Source of the DNA: Bacteroides caecimuris
GTDB taxonomy: Bacteria; Bacteroidota; Bacteroidia; Bacteroidales; Bacteroidaceae
DNA: 64,000 nucleotides
Direction: 5' to 3'
NCBI RefSeq assembly: GCF_001688725.2
Contig: NZ_CP015401.2
Span: forward strand, 62,001 to 126,000
A program made the translations under genes and the position numbers. Below, in pieces: positions 46,796 to 55,483 of this stretch (positions are counted from its first letter, which is position 1; each line of letters opens with the position of its first letter). The notes beneath the pieces are model-generated. The model was not told the DNA's origin and ran no database searches. It saw only the letters and a program-made list of their open reading frames with translations.

Positions 46796-47803
46796 CTAGA
46801 TGTTTTTTACTTTTATCAGATATTCGGCAATCTGAACGGCGTTCAGTGCGGCGCCTTTCTTGATCTGGTCGCCTACAATCCAGAAAGTCAGTCCGTTCTC
46901 GTTCGTCAGGTCTTTGCGGATACGTCCTACGTAAACCGGGTCTTTACCTGCCAGGAACAACGGCATCGGATATTCTTTCTCAGCAGGATTGTCCTGAAGA
47001 ACCAGTCCTTCGCCATTAGCGAACGCTTCGCGGGCCTCTTCTACGGAAATCGGACGTTCTGTTTCTATCCAGATACTTTCCGAGTGGGCGCGTAATGCAG
47101 GAACACGTACACAAGTTGCACTAACCTTTACGTCAGAATGCATGATTTTACGTGTTTCATTATACATTTTCATCTCTTCTTTCGTATAACCGTTTTCTGT
47201 AAATACATCAATCTGCGGAATCAGGTTGAAAGCCAACTGATAGGCAAACTTCTCTACAGTCACAGGCTCGTTTGCCAATACCTGACGATATTGTTCGTAC
47301 AATTCGTCCATAGCGGCGGCACCCGCACCACTTGCTGCCTGATAGGTAGACACGTGCACGGTTTTTATATGAGAAAGCTTTTCGATGGCTTTCAGTGCGA
47401 CTACCATCTGGATAGTCGTACAGTTAGGGTTGGCAATCACGCCACGCGGACGCTCCAATGCGTCTTCAGCATTTACTTCAGGCACCACCAAAGGCACATC
47501 GGCATCCATACGGAATGCGCTGGAGTTGTCAATCATCACAGCACCATACTTGGTGATTGTTTTCTCGAACTCCTTGGATGTTCCTGCTCCGGCAGAAGTG
47601 AAAGCAATGTCTACCCCTTTAAAGTCATCGTTGTGTTGTAAGAGTTTCACCTCGATCTGTTTACCGCGGAAAGTATAAGTTGTTCCGGCACTACGTTTAG
47701 AACCGAACAAAACTAACTCGTCCAACGGGAAGTTTCTTTCATCGAGCACGCGCAGGAATTCCTGTCCCACGGCTCCGCTTACGCCAACAATAGCTACTTT
47801 CAT
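46796..47803 (-). CDS. asd: Aspartate-semialdehyde dehydrogenase
   Basis: A 335-residue cytoplasmic enzyme that reduces beta-aspartyl phosphate to aspartate semialdehyde for lysine/diaminopimelate, threonine and methionine synthesis. The NADP-binding loop is [13 protein letters not shown] near 4-16. The catalytic cysteine is Cys128 in NPNCTT, and the substrate-binding region includes [15 protein letters not shown] near 160-174 and [15 protein letters not shown] near 234-248 with the active-site His. Length and motifs match the bacterial family fully. It is monocistronic with its own -7 box and terminator. Confidence 0.98.
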   Translation of the reverse strand: MKVAIVGVSGAVGQEFLRVLDERNFPLDELVLFGSKRSAGTTYTFRGKQIEVKLLQHNDDFKGVDIAFTSAGAGTSKEFEKTITKYGAVMIDNSSAFRMDADVPLVVPEVNAEDALERPRGVIANPNCTTIQMVVALKAIEKLSHIKTVHVSTYQAASGAGAAAMDELYEQYRQVLANEPVTVEKFAYQLAFNLIPQIDVFTENGYTKEEMKMYNETRKIMHSDVKVSATCVRVPALRAHSESIWIETERPISVEEAREAFANGEGLVLQDNPAEKEYPMPLFLAGKDPVYVGRIRKDLTNENGLTFWIVGDQIKKGAALNAVQIAEYLIKVKNI

Positions 47804-47873
47804 CTTTTTCTTGTGTTAAATTGTGAATATTGAATTTCTCTCCTTATCCTGTCGAATAGAAAAGATTTGGCTG

Positions 47874-47881
47874 CAAAATTA
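47874..47881 (-). promoter_or_regulatory. -7 box of asd
   Basis: The minus strand reads TAATTTTG, matching TAnnTTTG, 71 bases before the start codon. Confidence 0.5.
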
Positions 47882-47984
47882 TAACAATTTAGCATATAAA
47901 CATCGCTTTTGAGAGAAATATTTCAGTCTTTCGGTGGATTTATTTAACCTTACGTATAGTCAAGTGTGGTTGTTGGACGGAGTG

Positions 47985-48380
47985 TTATGTAGCGTTGTCG
48001 ATGTCGGCAAGCACACGGCGGAGATCGGTCAGTAAGGGGGCAAGTTCTTCGCGAGTAATGTCAAATACCAGTTCTGTATCTACTGAAAGATACTCATGCG
48101 AGATAATATTACGCATTCCGATGATTTGCTTCCATGGGGTCGACGGGTAACGGGCAAAAAGGTTACCAGCAGTAAGGTCATCCACTTGGCGAATTGTTTC
48201 ACCGATCGTTTGCAGACACATGCAGGTGGAGTTGAAAAGCACCATGCCACTCATATTGGTGAGGAAGTCATGATAAGTTTTAACGTCAGCCGTAGTTTCA
48301 AGAACAAATACAGTCTGACGTTCCACAAAGCGGAGCATATCCGCTATTTGTTCATTAGATATAGATCGCATCGCGTTCAA
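47985..48380 (-). CDS. hepT: HepT-like HEPN toxin (DUF86)
   Basis: A 131-residue all-helical HEPN-domain protein. The RNase motif R-x4-6-H-x-Y is present as RNIISHEY near 97-104. It overlaps the end of the nucleotidyltransferase gene by 26 bases, the usual MNT-HEPN arrangement with the antitoxin first. In characterised pairs HepT is an RNase neutralised when MntA adds AMP residues to the Tyr of this motif. The start may be at 48380 or at the next ATG (48371). The length of 131 is slightly above the usual 110-120. Toxicity is inferred from family and pairing. Confidence 0.87.
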   Translation of the reverse strand: MNAMRSISNEQIADMLRFVERQTVFVLETTADVKTYHDFLTNMSGMVLFNSTCMCLQTIGETIRQVDDLTAGNLFARYPSTPWKQIIGMRNIISHEYLSVDTELVFDITREELAPLLTDLRRVLADIDNAT

Positions 48381-48648
48381 TATTTTGCCGGAACAACTGG
48401 CGCATATTCTCGTGCAGGGTTAATAAATCTACCTTAATATGAAAAAGATGTTCAAGTTCTTCTTTGATAGCCATATAGGTGCGGAAGGTGGTTTTGTGTA
48501 ACTTCACACAGATGTCAATATCGCTATCTTCTCGCTGTTCGCCCCGTGCGGCAGAGCCGAAAAGAGCAAGTTGCTCAATACCGTACTTCTCACCGGCAAC
48601 ACTCTTAAATTGGCGTAGCAATTCCAGAATTTCATCAGTTGTCTTCAT
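48355..48648 (-). CDS. mntA: MntA-like minimal nucleotidyltransferase antitoxin
   Basis: A 97-residue minimal nucleotidyltransferase. The catalytic motif is ALFGSAARGEQREDSDIDICV near 28-48: GS followed by the two metal-binding Asp residues in SDIDI. A third acidic residue is expected in KVDLLTL near 73. It transfers AMP to its partner toxin and so inactivates it. It precedes and overlaps the HEPN gene. A promoter with GTTG (48709-48712 on the plus strand as CAAC), a 20-base spacer and TAACTTTG lies upstream. Confidence 0.88.
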   Translation of the reverse strand: MKTTDEILELLRQFKSVAGEKYGIEQLALFGSAARGEQREDSDIDICVKLHKTTFRTYMAIKEELEHLFHIKVDLLTLHENMRQLFRQNIERDAIYI

Positions 48649-48680
48649 AGGGCAATTCTCCTTTCATAGATTACTTTCTG

Positions 48681-48712
48681 CAAAGTTACAAAATTTCATA
48701 GAGAATAACAAC
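48681..48712 (-). promoter_or_regulatory. Promoter of the mntA-hepT pair
   Basis: The minus strand carries GTTG (48709-48712), then 20 bases, then TAACTTTG (48681-48688), close to the TTTG / TAnnTTTG consensus. The start codon is 33 bases downstream. Confidence 0.55.
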
Positions 48713-48775
48713 GCTTTGAGAGCAATAGTTTTCATTTCTAGTATGTCAAAGAGCACAGAAAGTTGCAAGTGGTTA

Positions 48776-48820
48776 ATTCAGTAATTTACTACTTAACTAC
48801 TTACTACTTGACTACTGAAT
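48776..48820. repeat. Short ACTACTT repeats within an inverted repeat
   Basis: ATTCAGTA (48776-48783) is the reverse complement of TACTGAAT (48813-48820). Between them TACTACTT-like units recur (TTACTACTT, AACTACTT, ACTACTTG). It lies 75 bases upstream of the antiporter start and may be an operator. Purely a sequence observation. Confidence 0.4.
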
Positions 48821-48894
48821 AATACGTCTGGGCATTCATTGTGATTCTGCAAACTTTTTTGTTCCTTTGCATTGAATTCCTAAAGCCACAGCCT

Positions 48895-51030
48895 ATGAAC
48901 CTGTTTGATTTTAATTTAACCTTACCGATTACCGACCCGACTTGGGTATTCTTTTTGGTATTGATTATCATTCTCTTTGCTCCGATGATCCTCGGACGTC
49001 TTCATATACCTCATATTATAGGCATGATTCTGGCGGGTGTATTGATTGGCGAACACGGTTTTCATGTACTCGACCGTGACAGTAGCTTCGAATTGTTCGG
49101 TAAAGTAGGATTATATTATATCATGTTCCTTGCCGGGCTCGAAATGGATATGGAGGACTTTAAGAAAAACCGGACGAAAAGTGTTGTGTTCGGCTGGCTC
49201 ACCTTTCTGGTTCCGATGGCGTTGGGAATATGGAGTAGTATGAGTATGCTGGGCTATGGCTTTCTCACGGCGGTGTTATTGGCAAGTATGTACGCTTCCC
49301 ATACTTTAATAGCCTATCCTATTATTAGCCGTTATGGATTGTCGCGTTTGCGCAGCGTCAATATAACCATTGGGGGGACGGCTGTCACCGTCACCCTTGC
49401 TTTGATTATTCTAGCCGTCATAGGTGGTATGTTTAAAGGCACTGTTGATGGTTGGTTCTGGGTGTTTCTTGTGGCAAAAGTGGCTTTTCTCGGATTCCTG
49501 ATTGTATTTTTCTTTCCCCGTATCGGGCGTTGGTTCTTCCGGAAGTATGATGACAGCGTGATGCAGTTTGTGTTTGTGCTGGCAATGGTTTTCCTTGGAG
49601 GAGGGTTGATGGAATTCGTGGGAATGGAAGGAATTTTGGGCGCTTTCCTGGCAGGCTTGGTGTTGAATCGCTTGATTCCTCATGTATCTCCTTTGATGAA
49701 CCGCCTGGAGTTTGTGGGAAATGCCTTGTTTATTCCTTATTTCCTGATTGGTGTCGGGATGATTATTGATGTAAGAAGCCTGTTTGCCGGAGGTGAAGCA
49801 TTGAAAGTGGCTATTGTAATGACGGTGGTGGCAACCTTTAGTAAATGGTTGGCTGCCTGGATCACGCAGAAGATATACCGGATGCAGTCCAATGAACGGA
49901 GCATGATATTCGGCTTGAGTAATGCGCAGGCCGCAGCTACACTAGCAGCAGTACTGATCGGCCACGAAATTATTATGGAGAATGGAGAACGCTTGTTGAA
50001 TGATGATGTATTGAACGGTACGGTAGTGATGATACTTTTCACTTGCGTCATTAGTTCTTTGGTGACCGAACGTTCGGCACGCCGTTTTGCTCTGGATGAA
50101 AATGTGCAAGCGGAAGAAGAAGCTAAACAGATAAATAAGGAACAGATCCTGATTCCGGTTGCTAATCCGGAGACGATTGAAGATTTGGTTAATCTGGCTT
50201 TGGTGATAAAGGATGCCAAGCAGAAGAATGCATTGGTGGCATTGAATGTGATAAATGACAATAACAGTTCGGAGAAAAAAGAGCTGCAGGGCAAACGTAA
50301 TCTGGAGAAGGCTGCCATGATTGCTGCCGCCGCCGATGTGCCTGTCACGATGGTGAGCCGTTATGATTTGAATATTGCTTCGGGGATTATCCATACGATC
50401 AAAGAGTATGAAGCTACGGATGTTGTGATCGGTCTGCACCGGAAGGCCAATATTGTCGATTCTTTCTTCGGACATCTGGCTGAAAGCCTATTGAAAGGTA
50501 CGCATCGTGAAGTGATGATTGCCAAATTCCTGATGCCGGTTAACACCCTGCGTCGAATCAATATTGCCGTTCCGCCAAAGGCTGAATATGAATCGGGTTT
50601 CTCAAAATGGGTGGAACATTTCTGCCGTATGGGAAGCATCCTCGGCTGTCGGGTGCATTTCTTTGCCAATGAGCGTACATTGATGCGCCTTCAGCAACTG
50701 GTGAAGAAAAGGCATGCGGGTACTCCGACAGAATTTTCCGTCTTGGAAGAATGGGAAGATCTCCTGTTATTGACAGGACAGGTGAATTATGACCACTTGC
50801 TGGTAGTTGTTTCTGCCCGTCGCGGGTCTATTTCTTACGATACCTCTTTTGAACGTCTGCCGGCGCAACTGGGAAAATATTTTTCTAATAATAGTTTGAT
50901 TATCATCTATCCCGATCAGTTTGGAGAACCGCAGGAAATTGTGTCATTCTCCGATCCTCGCGGACATAATGAGTCTCAACATTATGAGAAAGTGGGTAAA
51001 TGGTTTTATAAATGGTTAAAGAAAAACTGA
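48895..51030 (+). CDS. CPA2-type cation:proton antiporter with C-terminal USP-like domain
   Basis: About 711 residues. I start at ATG 48895, because the first membrane helix (TWVFFLVLIIILFAPMILG) follows soon after and upstream codons look non-coding. About 12 membrane helices span residues 20-400, with HIIGMILAGVLIGEHGFHVL, the broken-helix GLYYIMFLAGLEMDMEDF and GMEGILGAFLAGLVLNRLI, typical of the Na+/H+ exchanger superfamily (KefB-like). Residues about 425-700 are soluble and resemble tandem universal-stress-protein domains (ILIPVANPETIEDLVNLALV, DVVIGLHRKA). These may sense nucleotides and gate the exchanger. Exchanged ion uncertain. Its TGA overlaps the next start codon (TGATGG). Confidence 0.93.
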   Translation: MNLFDFNLTLPITDPTWVFFLVLIIILFAPMILGRLHIPHIIGMILAGVLIGEHGFHVLDRDSSFELFGKVGLYYIMFLAGLEMDMEDFKKNRTKSVVFGWLTFLVPMALGIWSSMSMLGYGFLTAVLLASMYASHTLIAYPIISRYGLSRLRSVNITIGGTAVTVTLALIILAVIGGMFKGTVDGWFWVFLVAKVAFLGFLIVFFFPRIGRWFFRKYDDSVMQFVFVLAMVFLGGGLMEFVGMEGILGAFLAGLVLNRLIPHVSPLMNRLEFVGNALFIPYFLIGVGMIIDVRSLFAGGEALKVAIVMTVVATFSKWLAAWITQKIYRMQSNERSMIFGLSNAQAAATLAAVLIGHEIIMENGERLLNDDVLNGTVVMILFTCVISSLVTERSARRFALDENVQAEEEAKQINKEQILIPVANPETIEDLVNLALVIKDAKQKNALVALNVINDNNSSEKKELQGKRNLEKAAMIAAAADVPVTMVSRYDLNIASGIIHTIKEYEATDVVIGLHRKANIVDSFFGHLAESLLKGTHREVMIAKFLMPVNTLRRINIAVPPKAEYESGFSKWVEHFCRMGSILGCRVHFFANERTLMRLQQLVKKRHAGTPTEFSVLEEWEDLLLLTGQVNYDHLLVVVSARRGSISYDTSFERLPAQLGKYFSNNSLIIIYPDQFGEPQEIVSFSDPRGHNESQHYEKVGKWFYKWLKKN

Positions 51031-51746
51031 TGGAAAGATACGACTGGCAACAGAGAACAGCACTCCTGTTAGGAGAGGAAAAGATGGAACGCATCCGGAA
51101 TGCGCACGTATTGGTTGTGGGACTGGGGGGAGTGGGGGCTTACGCCGCCGAGATGATCTGCCGCGCAGGAGTCGGATGGATGACGATTGTAGATGCTGAT
51201 ACAGTGCAGCCTACCAATATGAATCGTCAGTTGCCGGCCATGCATTCCACATTGGGAAAGACGAAAGCGGAAGTATTGGCTGCCCGTTATAAAGATATAA
51301 ATCCGGAAATCGAGTTGACCGTTCTGCCCGTCTATCTGAAAGATGAGAATATACCGGAACTGCTGGATGCCAATCAATATGATTTTATAGTAGATGCTAT
51401 TGATACGATCAGTCCGAAATGCTTTCTGATTTATGAAGCGATGAAACGTCGTATAAAGATTGTTTCCAGTATGGGGGCAGGAGCGAAGAGTGACATCACC
51501 CAGGTGCGTTTTGCTGATCTTTGGGAAACGTATCATTGCGGCTTGAGCAAGGCGGTACGGAAACGCTTGCAGAAGATGGGGATGAAACGGAAACTTCCGG
51601 TAGTGTTCAGTACGGAACAAGCTGACCCGAAAGCCGTGTTGCTGACGGATGATGAACAGAATAAGAAATCGACATGTGGAACAGTCAGTTATATGCCGGC
51701 CGTGTTTGGGTGCTATCTGGCTGAATATGTCATTAAACGATTATAA
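51030..51746 (+). CDS. tcdA: tRNA threonylcarbamoyladenosine dehydratase
   Basis: A 238-residue ThiF/E1-like enzyme when started at ATG 51030, which overlaps the antiporter stop (ATGA-type coupling); a longer start at 51012 lies inside that gene. ATP is bound by [20 protein letters not shown] near 30-50 with the following D in VDADTV, and NMNRQLPA near 65 is the adenylation Arg motif. The catalytic region shows [12 protein letters not shown] near 150. The family (CsdL/YgdL) converts t6A37 of tRNA to its cyclic form. All expected motifs are present and length is normal. Confidence 0.93.
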   Translation: MERYDWQQRTALLLGEEKMERIRNAHVLVVGLGGVGAYAAEMICRAGVGWMTIVDADTVQPTNMNRQLPAMHSTLGKTKAEVLAARYKDINPEIELTVLPVYLKDENIPELLDANQYDFIVDAIDTISPKCFLIYEAMKRRIKIVSSMGAGAKSDITQVRFADLWETYHCGLSKAVRKRLQKMGMKRKLPVVFSTEQADPKAVLLTDDEQNKKSTCGTVSYMPAVFGCYLAEYVIKRL

Positions 51747-51754
51747 AGGCTATT

Positions 51755-52411
51755 ATGATAAAACTAGAAGGTATAACGAAGAGTTTCGGCTCATTACAGG
51801 TGCTGAAAGGTATTGATCTGGAAATCAATAGAGGAGAAATTGTCAGTATCGTTGGACCGAGTGGTGCCGGTAAAACGACTTTGTTGCAGATCATGGGCAC
51901 TCTCGATGAACCGGACGCAGGTACGGTGCAGATTGACGGAACAGTAGTAAGCCGGATGAAAGAGAAAGAACTATCTGCATTCCGTAATAAGAATATCGGT
52001 TTTGTTTTCCAGTTTCATCAACTGTTGCCGGAGTTTACGGCATTGGAAAATGTGATGATTCCCGCCTTTATTGCAGGCGTTTCTTCCAAAGAAGCAAATG
52101 ACCGTGCTATGAAGATTTTGGATTTTATGGGACTGGTTGACCGGGCTTCTCATAAACCGAATGAACTGTCGGGAGGTGAGAAACAACGGGTAGCGGTAGC
52201 GCGGGCTTTGATTAACGATCCGGCAGTTATTTTGGCAGACGAACCATCCGGTAGTCTGGATACACATAATAAAGAAGATTTACATCAACTGTTCTTCAAT
52301 TTGAGGGATCGTCTGGGGCAGACGTTTGTCATAGTGACGCATGACGAGGGACTTGCCAAAATCACGGACCGGACAGTCCAAATGGTGGATGGCATGATTA
52401 AAAAATCTTAA
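51755..52411 (+). CDS. lolD: LolD/MacB-type ABC transporter ATP-binding protein
   Basis: A 218-residue ATPase of the LolD/FtsE/MacB branch. Walker [12 protein letters not shown] near 34-44, Q-loop [17 protein letters not shown] near 86-102, signature [15 protein letters not shown] near 137-151, Walker [12 protein letters not shown] near 158-168 and His switch VTHD near 198. It probably powers outer-membrane lipoprotein release or an efflux complex with a permease encoded elsewhere. It lies 8 bases after tcdA, and a good terminator follows, so the antiporter, tcdA and this gene form one operon. The LolD assignment rests on subfamily resemblance. Confidence 0.85.
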   Translation: MIKLEGITKSFGSLQVLKGIDLEINRGEIVSIVGPSGAGKTTLLQIMGTLDEPDAGTVQIDGTVVSRMKEKELSAFRNKNIGFVFQFHQLLPEFTALENVMIPAFIAGVSSKEANDRAMKILDFMGLVDRASHKPNELSGGEKQRVAVARALINDPAVILADEPSGSLDTHNKEDLHQLFFNLRDRLGQTFVIVTHDEGLAKITDRTVQMVDGMIKKS

Positions 52412-52550
52412 TTATAGAACCTATTTTCTAAAAATATATACCAAAAAGGTAGAGCCTTGCAAGTGTTCTATCTTTTAGCTGTATATTTATAGTCGCTTCT
52501 CTACGTAAGTCTGTGAAGATGATAGTAGAGTGTTTGTTTTGTTTGTGTGT

Positions 52551-52590
52551 GATGCATTCTTGTCTGGTGTGATAGGAATGCATCTTTTTT
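52551..52590 (+). terminator. Rho-independent terminator of the antiporter-tcdA-lolD operon
   Basis: GATGCATTC (52551-52559) pairs with GAATGCATC (52576-52584), followed directly by six T residues (52585-52590). The stem is 9 bp, perfect, with a 16-base loop. It lies 140 bases after the lolD stop and just before the converging helix-hairpin-helix gene. Confidence 0.85.
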
Positions 52591-52591
52591 A

Positions 52592-53509
52592 TTAATTGTA
52601 ACAAATGTAAGGCTCGATCCGCTCAAGATCAGCAGGAGTGAACTCCTCATAAAGAGACAATTGCTTCAGATTTTTTAAAACACCTTTCTTTTTCCGATAT
52701 TCTATGATAACCTTCGCTTGATAGTAGTTTATATATGGATGGCGAATCATTCGTTCCATGCCGGCTTTGTTTAAATTGATGCGGCGTGTCTGGTCGGCAT
52801 CAATAGAAAACCACGGGCGGAGTTTTTCTGCTTTTAGATGGATCTCTTGCAGCTGTTCTATTCTGCAAAAGCCTCCCAACCGTTCGCGGTAATTCACAAT
52901 CATTCGGGCAATGGCGCTTCCGATTCCCGGAATCTTTTTAAGTTCGGTGGTATCCGCAGAGTTGAGGCTGACGATGGTCCCCGGGAGGTATTTCACGAGT
53001 GTGTCCTGTTGTATGTTCTGTGCGGTTAATAATCGTACCGTATCTTTTGTAATTTTGAAGTCTTTTGTGATGTGGATATAAGGACGAAGTGTCTGATACT
53101 GTTCTTCCGTTAGTCCATATATCTTCCGAAAATCCTCCGGCTGGCGGAATTTGCCTTGTTTATGGCGATAGTGCAGGATGTTTTTTATCATCCAGGACGG
53201 TAATCCGAGTGAAAGGAAAGTGGTGGAGTCCGCGGTGTTCGGATCGAATACGGCAAGTTTGATTTCCTTTTGCGGGAATGATTGAAAAGAATGACTGGAG
53301 GTGTTGTGAGGTTTTGTATCTCGCAGGGAGGAAATAAAGTCATGATATTCTTTATCGAACTTTTCATTTCCTGTGCGGTCAGTGTCTTCGGCACGAGTGA
53401 AAACGGAAAAGAGTTTAGGAGCTGCATATACTCCCAAAATAAGAACGACAAGGACGATAATGCCTTGTCGTTCGGTTTTAGTATAATATAGGAAGTCTTT
53501 CCACATCAT
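52592..53509 (-). CDS. Helix-hairpin-helix (ComEA-like) protein
   Basis: A 305-residue protein with one N-terminal membrane helix (about 15-35, GIIVLVVLILGVYAAPKLF). Three helix-hairpin-helix units follow: one near 90-135 (FDPNTADSTTFLSLGLPSWMIKNILHYR), one near 180-225 (SLNSADTTELKKIPGIGSAIARMIVNYRERLGGF) and one near 240-300 (NLNKAGMERMIRHPYINYYQAKVIIEYR). The central KIPGIGSAIARMI is the canonical HhH. Such proteins bind DNA non-specifically, and membrane-anchored ones suggest a role like ComEA in DNA handling at the envelope, though Bacteroides competence is uncertain. It overlaps nothing and ends 1 base before the NSS transporter start region on the same strand. Confidence 0.88.
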   Translation of the reverse strand: MMWKDFLYYTKTERQGIIVLVVLILGVYAAPKLFSVFTRAEDTDRTGNEKFDKEYHDFISSLRDTKPHNTSSHSFQSFPQKEIKLAVFDPNTADSTTFLSLGLPSWMIKNILHYRHKQGKFRQPEDFRKIYGLTEEQYQTLRPYIHITKDFKITKDTVRLLTAQNIQQDTLVKYLPGTIVSLNSADTTELKKIPGIGSAIARMIVNYRERLGGFCRIEQLQEIHLKAEKLRPWFSIDADQTRRINLNKAGMERMIRHPYINYYQAKVIIEYRKKKGVLKNLKQLSLYEEFTPADLERIEPYICYN

Positions 53510-53510
53510 A

Positions 53511-54881
53511 TTATAGTTTAATCAATCCCAGCTCATTGATAAATATCAGTGAGATGGCGATTGGTGCGATATATTTTAAAATAAAGATGATAGACTTGTA
53601 TACCGGTATCTTTAACGAGCCGTCATTGGTAATCTCTGACCATACAATCTTTTTATCCAGATACCATCCGGTAAAGAGGGAGATACACAGTCCGCCAAAT
53701 GGTAACATGATTTTAGCTGTTACAAAGTCGAAGAGATCGAACATTCCCAATCCGAAAACGGTGAATCCTTTCATGACTCCCAATGATAATGAACAGAATA
53801 TTCCGAGGAATACACAACCACCGGTGACTAACCTTGCTGCTTTTCCACGGGAAAGATTAAACTCCTCGTGAAGATAAGCGGTTACTACTTCATGTAAAGA
53901 AATGGTAGAAGTTAAAGCAGCCATCGCCAACAATGCGTAGAACATTACAGAGAATATGTATGCTAGTATGGGAAGTCCGCTAAATGCCTGTTGGAATACA
54001 TTAGGTAGCGTGATAAAGATCAGACTTGGACCAGAATCCGGTTGTATGCCAACCGAAAAGGCTGCCGGGAAGATGATAAATCCGGCTAGTATTGCCACAA
54101 AAGTATCAATGATTCCTACGCTGAAAGCAGTTTTAGTCAGGTTGGTTTCTTTACTGAAATAAGAGGCGTAGGTACAAAGGCATCCCATACCCAGGCTCAA
54201 AGAGAAGAAAGCCTGTCCCATAGCACTCAAAAACACATTTCCGTCCACTTTGCTAAAGTCGGGTTTGAGCAGGAATTCAATACCTGCACCGGCTCCCGGC
54301 AGAGTGACCGAACAAACTACCAGTATGAGGATAATGATAAACAAGGTAGGCATCATGATCTTTGAAGATTTTTCAATTCCCTTTTCTACTCCTTTTACGA
54401 TGATGAAATGAGTAATCAATAAAAATGCTACCAACCATACGACCGGTCTCCACGGGCTACTGGAAAATTGTTGGAAAGAAGAGATAAACTCTCCGGAGTT
54501 TTTTCCGGCAAAGCCATTGGTGGCAGCCTCAAGAATGTATTCAAGTGTCCATCCTGCTACTACTGCATAATAACTAAGTATCAGGAATCCCGCCAACACT
54601 CCCATGCGTCCTACCCAACGCCAATGCGTTCCCGGAGCTAATGTTTGATATGCTCTTGCAGTATTGGCGCTCGACCGGCGTCCTATCAGGAACTCGGCAA
54701 TCATAATAGGCAATCCCAAGAGAAAGATACAACCTAAATAGATCAGTATAAAAGCAGCACCTCCATGATTCCCTGTTTCGTATGGAAACCTCCATATATT
54801 ACCCAACCCAACTGCAGAGCCGGCAGAAGCGAGTATGACCCCTAATTTGCTGCCGAAGTTCGCTCTATCAATTTTTGCCAT
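53511..54881 (-). CDS. NSS-family sodium:amino-acid symporter
   Basis: A 456-residue membrane protein with about 11-12 helices. The first helix has the sodium/substrate-binding motif GSAVGLGNIWRFPYETGNHGG near 20-40, characteristic of bacterial neurotransmitter:sodium symporters such as MhsT and LeuT. AFFSLSLGMGCLCTYASYF near 225-243 is the sixth helix. These transporters take up amino acids with sodium. The gene's promoter faces that of the VanZ-like gene. It is followed one base later by the helix-hairpin-helix gene on the same strand. The substrate cannot be assigned. Confidence 0.95.
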   Translation of the reverse strand: MAKIDRANFGSKLGVILASAGSAVGLGNIWRFPYETGNHGGAAFILIYLGCIFLLGLPIMIAEFLIGRRSSANTARAYQTLAPGTHWRWVGRMGVLAGFLILSYYAVVAGWTLEYILEAATNGFAGKNSGEFISSFQQFSSSPWRPVVWLVAFLLITHFIIVKGVEKGIEKSSKIMMPTLFIIILILVVCSVTLPGAGAGIEFLLKPDFSKVDGNVFLSAMGQAFFSLSLGMGCLCTYASYFSKETNLTKTAFSVGIIDTFVAILAGFIIFPAAFSVGIQPDSGPSLIFITLPNVFQQAFSGLPILAYIFSVMFYALLAMAALTSTISLHEVVTAYLHEEFNLSRGKAARLVTGGCVFLGIFCSLSLGVMKGFTVFGLGMFDLFDFVTAKIMLPFGGLCISLFTGWYLDKKIVWSEITNDGSLKIPVYKSIIFILKYIAPIAISLIFINELGLIKL

Positions 54882-54929
54882 AAATCTTGTTTTATCTTAC
54901 AAATCGTTATAAATATGCGATTTAAAGTG

Positions 54930-54957
54930 CAAATATAGAAAATGATACTTATATTTG
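54930..54957. promoter_or_regulatory. Divergent -7 boxes for the NSS transporter and VanZ-like genes
   Basis: On the minus strand TATATTTG occupies 54930-54937 (49 bases from the NSS start), and on the plus strand TATATTTG occupies 54950-54957 (27 bases from the VanZ-like start). Both match TAnnTTTG exactly. The two polymerases would occupy overlapping DNA. Confidence 0.65.
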
Positions 54958-54983
54958 CACGAGAATTGTAATATTATTTAGAT

Positions 54984-55379
54984 ATGCTATCTTATATTAA
55001 GAAATATCCTATCTCGCTTTTTATCATTTTGACAGTGATTTACCTGTCGTTCTTTAAACCGCCTAAGACGGATTTGAATGAAATTCCCAATTTAGACAAA
55101 CTGGTTCATGTTTGTATGTATTTCGGTATGTCGGGGATGTTGTGGCTGGAGTTTTTGCGGGCACATCGCAGGGATCATGCTCCCATGTGGCATGCGTGGG
55201 TAGGGGCGTTCCTCTGTCCGGTGGTTTTCAGTGGTTGTGTGGAGTTGCTACAAGAATACTGTACTACTTACCGGGGTGGTGACTGGTTAGATTTTGCTGC
55301 CAATACAACAGGAGCGATTTTGGCTAGTTTAGCGGCCTATTATGTTGTACGACCCAAAATGAAAATACATAAGCAGTAA
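54984..55379 (+). CDS. VanZ-like small membrane protein
   Basis: A 131-residue membrane protein with about four helices (near 12-27, 38-58, 70-90 and 105-123). VanZ-family traits are the early NLDKLVHVCMYFGMSGMLW motif (Asp-Lys-x-x-His) near 38-55 and RGGDWLDFAANTTGAILA near 100-117. VanZ itself gives low-level teicoplanin resistance in enterococci, but members are widespread and of unknown role. It stands alone, converging with murF, with a shared terminator. Confidence 0.88.
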   Translation: MLSYIKKYPISLFIILTVIYLSFFKPPKTDLNEIPNLDKLVHVCMYFGMSGMLWLEFLRAHRRDHAPMWHAWVGAFLCPVVFSGCVELLQEYCTTYRGGDWLDFAANTTGAILASLAAYYVVRPKMKIHKQ

Positions 55380-55407
55380 AAGCAACCTATGAACAACAAA
55401 GGTGAAC

Positions 55408-55460
55408 GATAAACGGTGAATAATGGTTGATTATATCATATCCATTATTCACCGTTTATC
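55408..55460. terminator. Bidirectional terminator between the VanZ-like gene and murF
   Basis: Bases 55408-55426 are the exact reverse complement of 55442-55460 (19-bp stem, 15-base loop). It lies between two converging genes, 29 bases after the VanZ stop and 24 bases from the murF stop. Confidence 0.75.
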
Positions 55461-55483
55461 ATTTGAAATTTACCATTCCGGCT

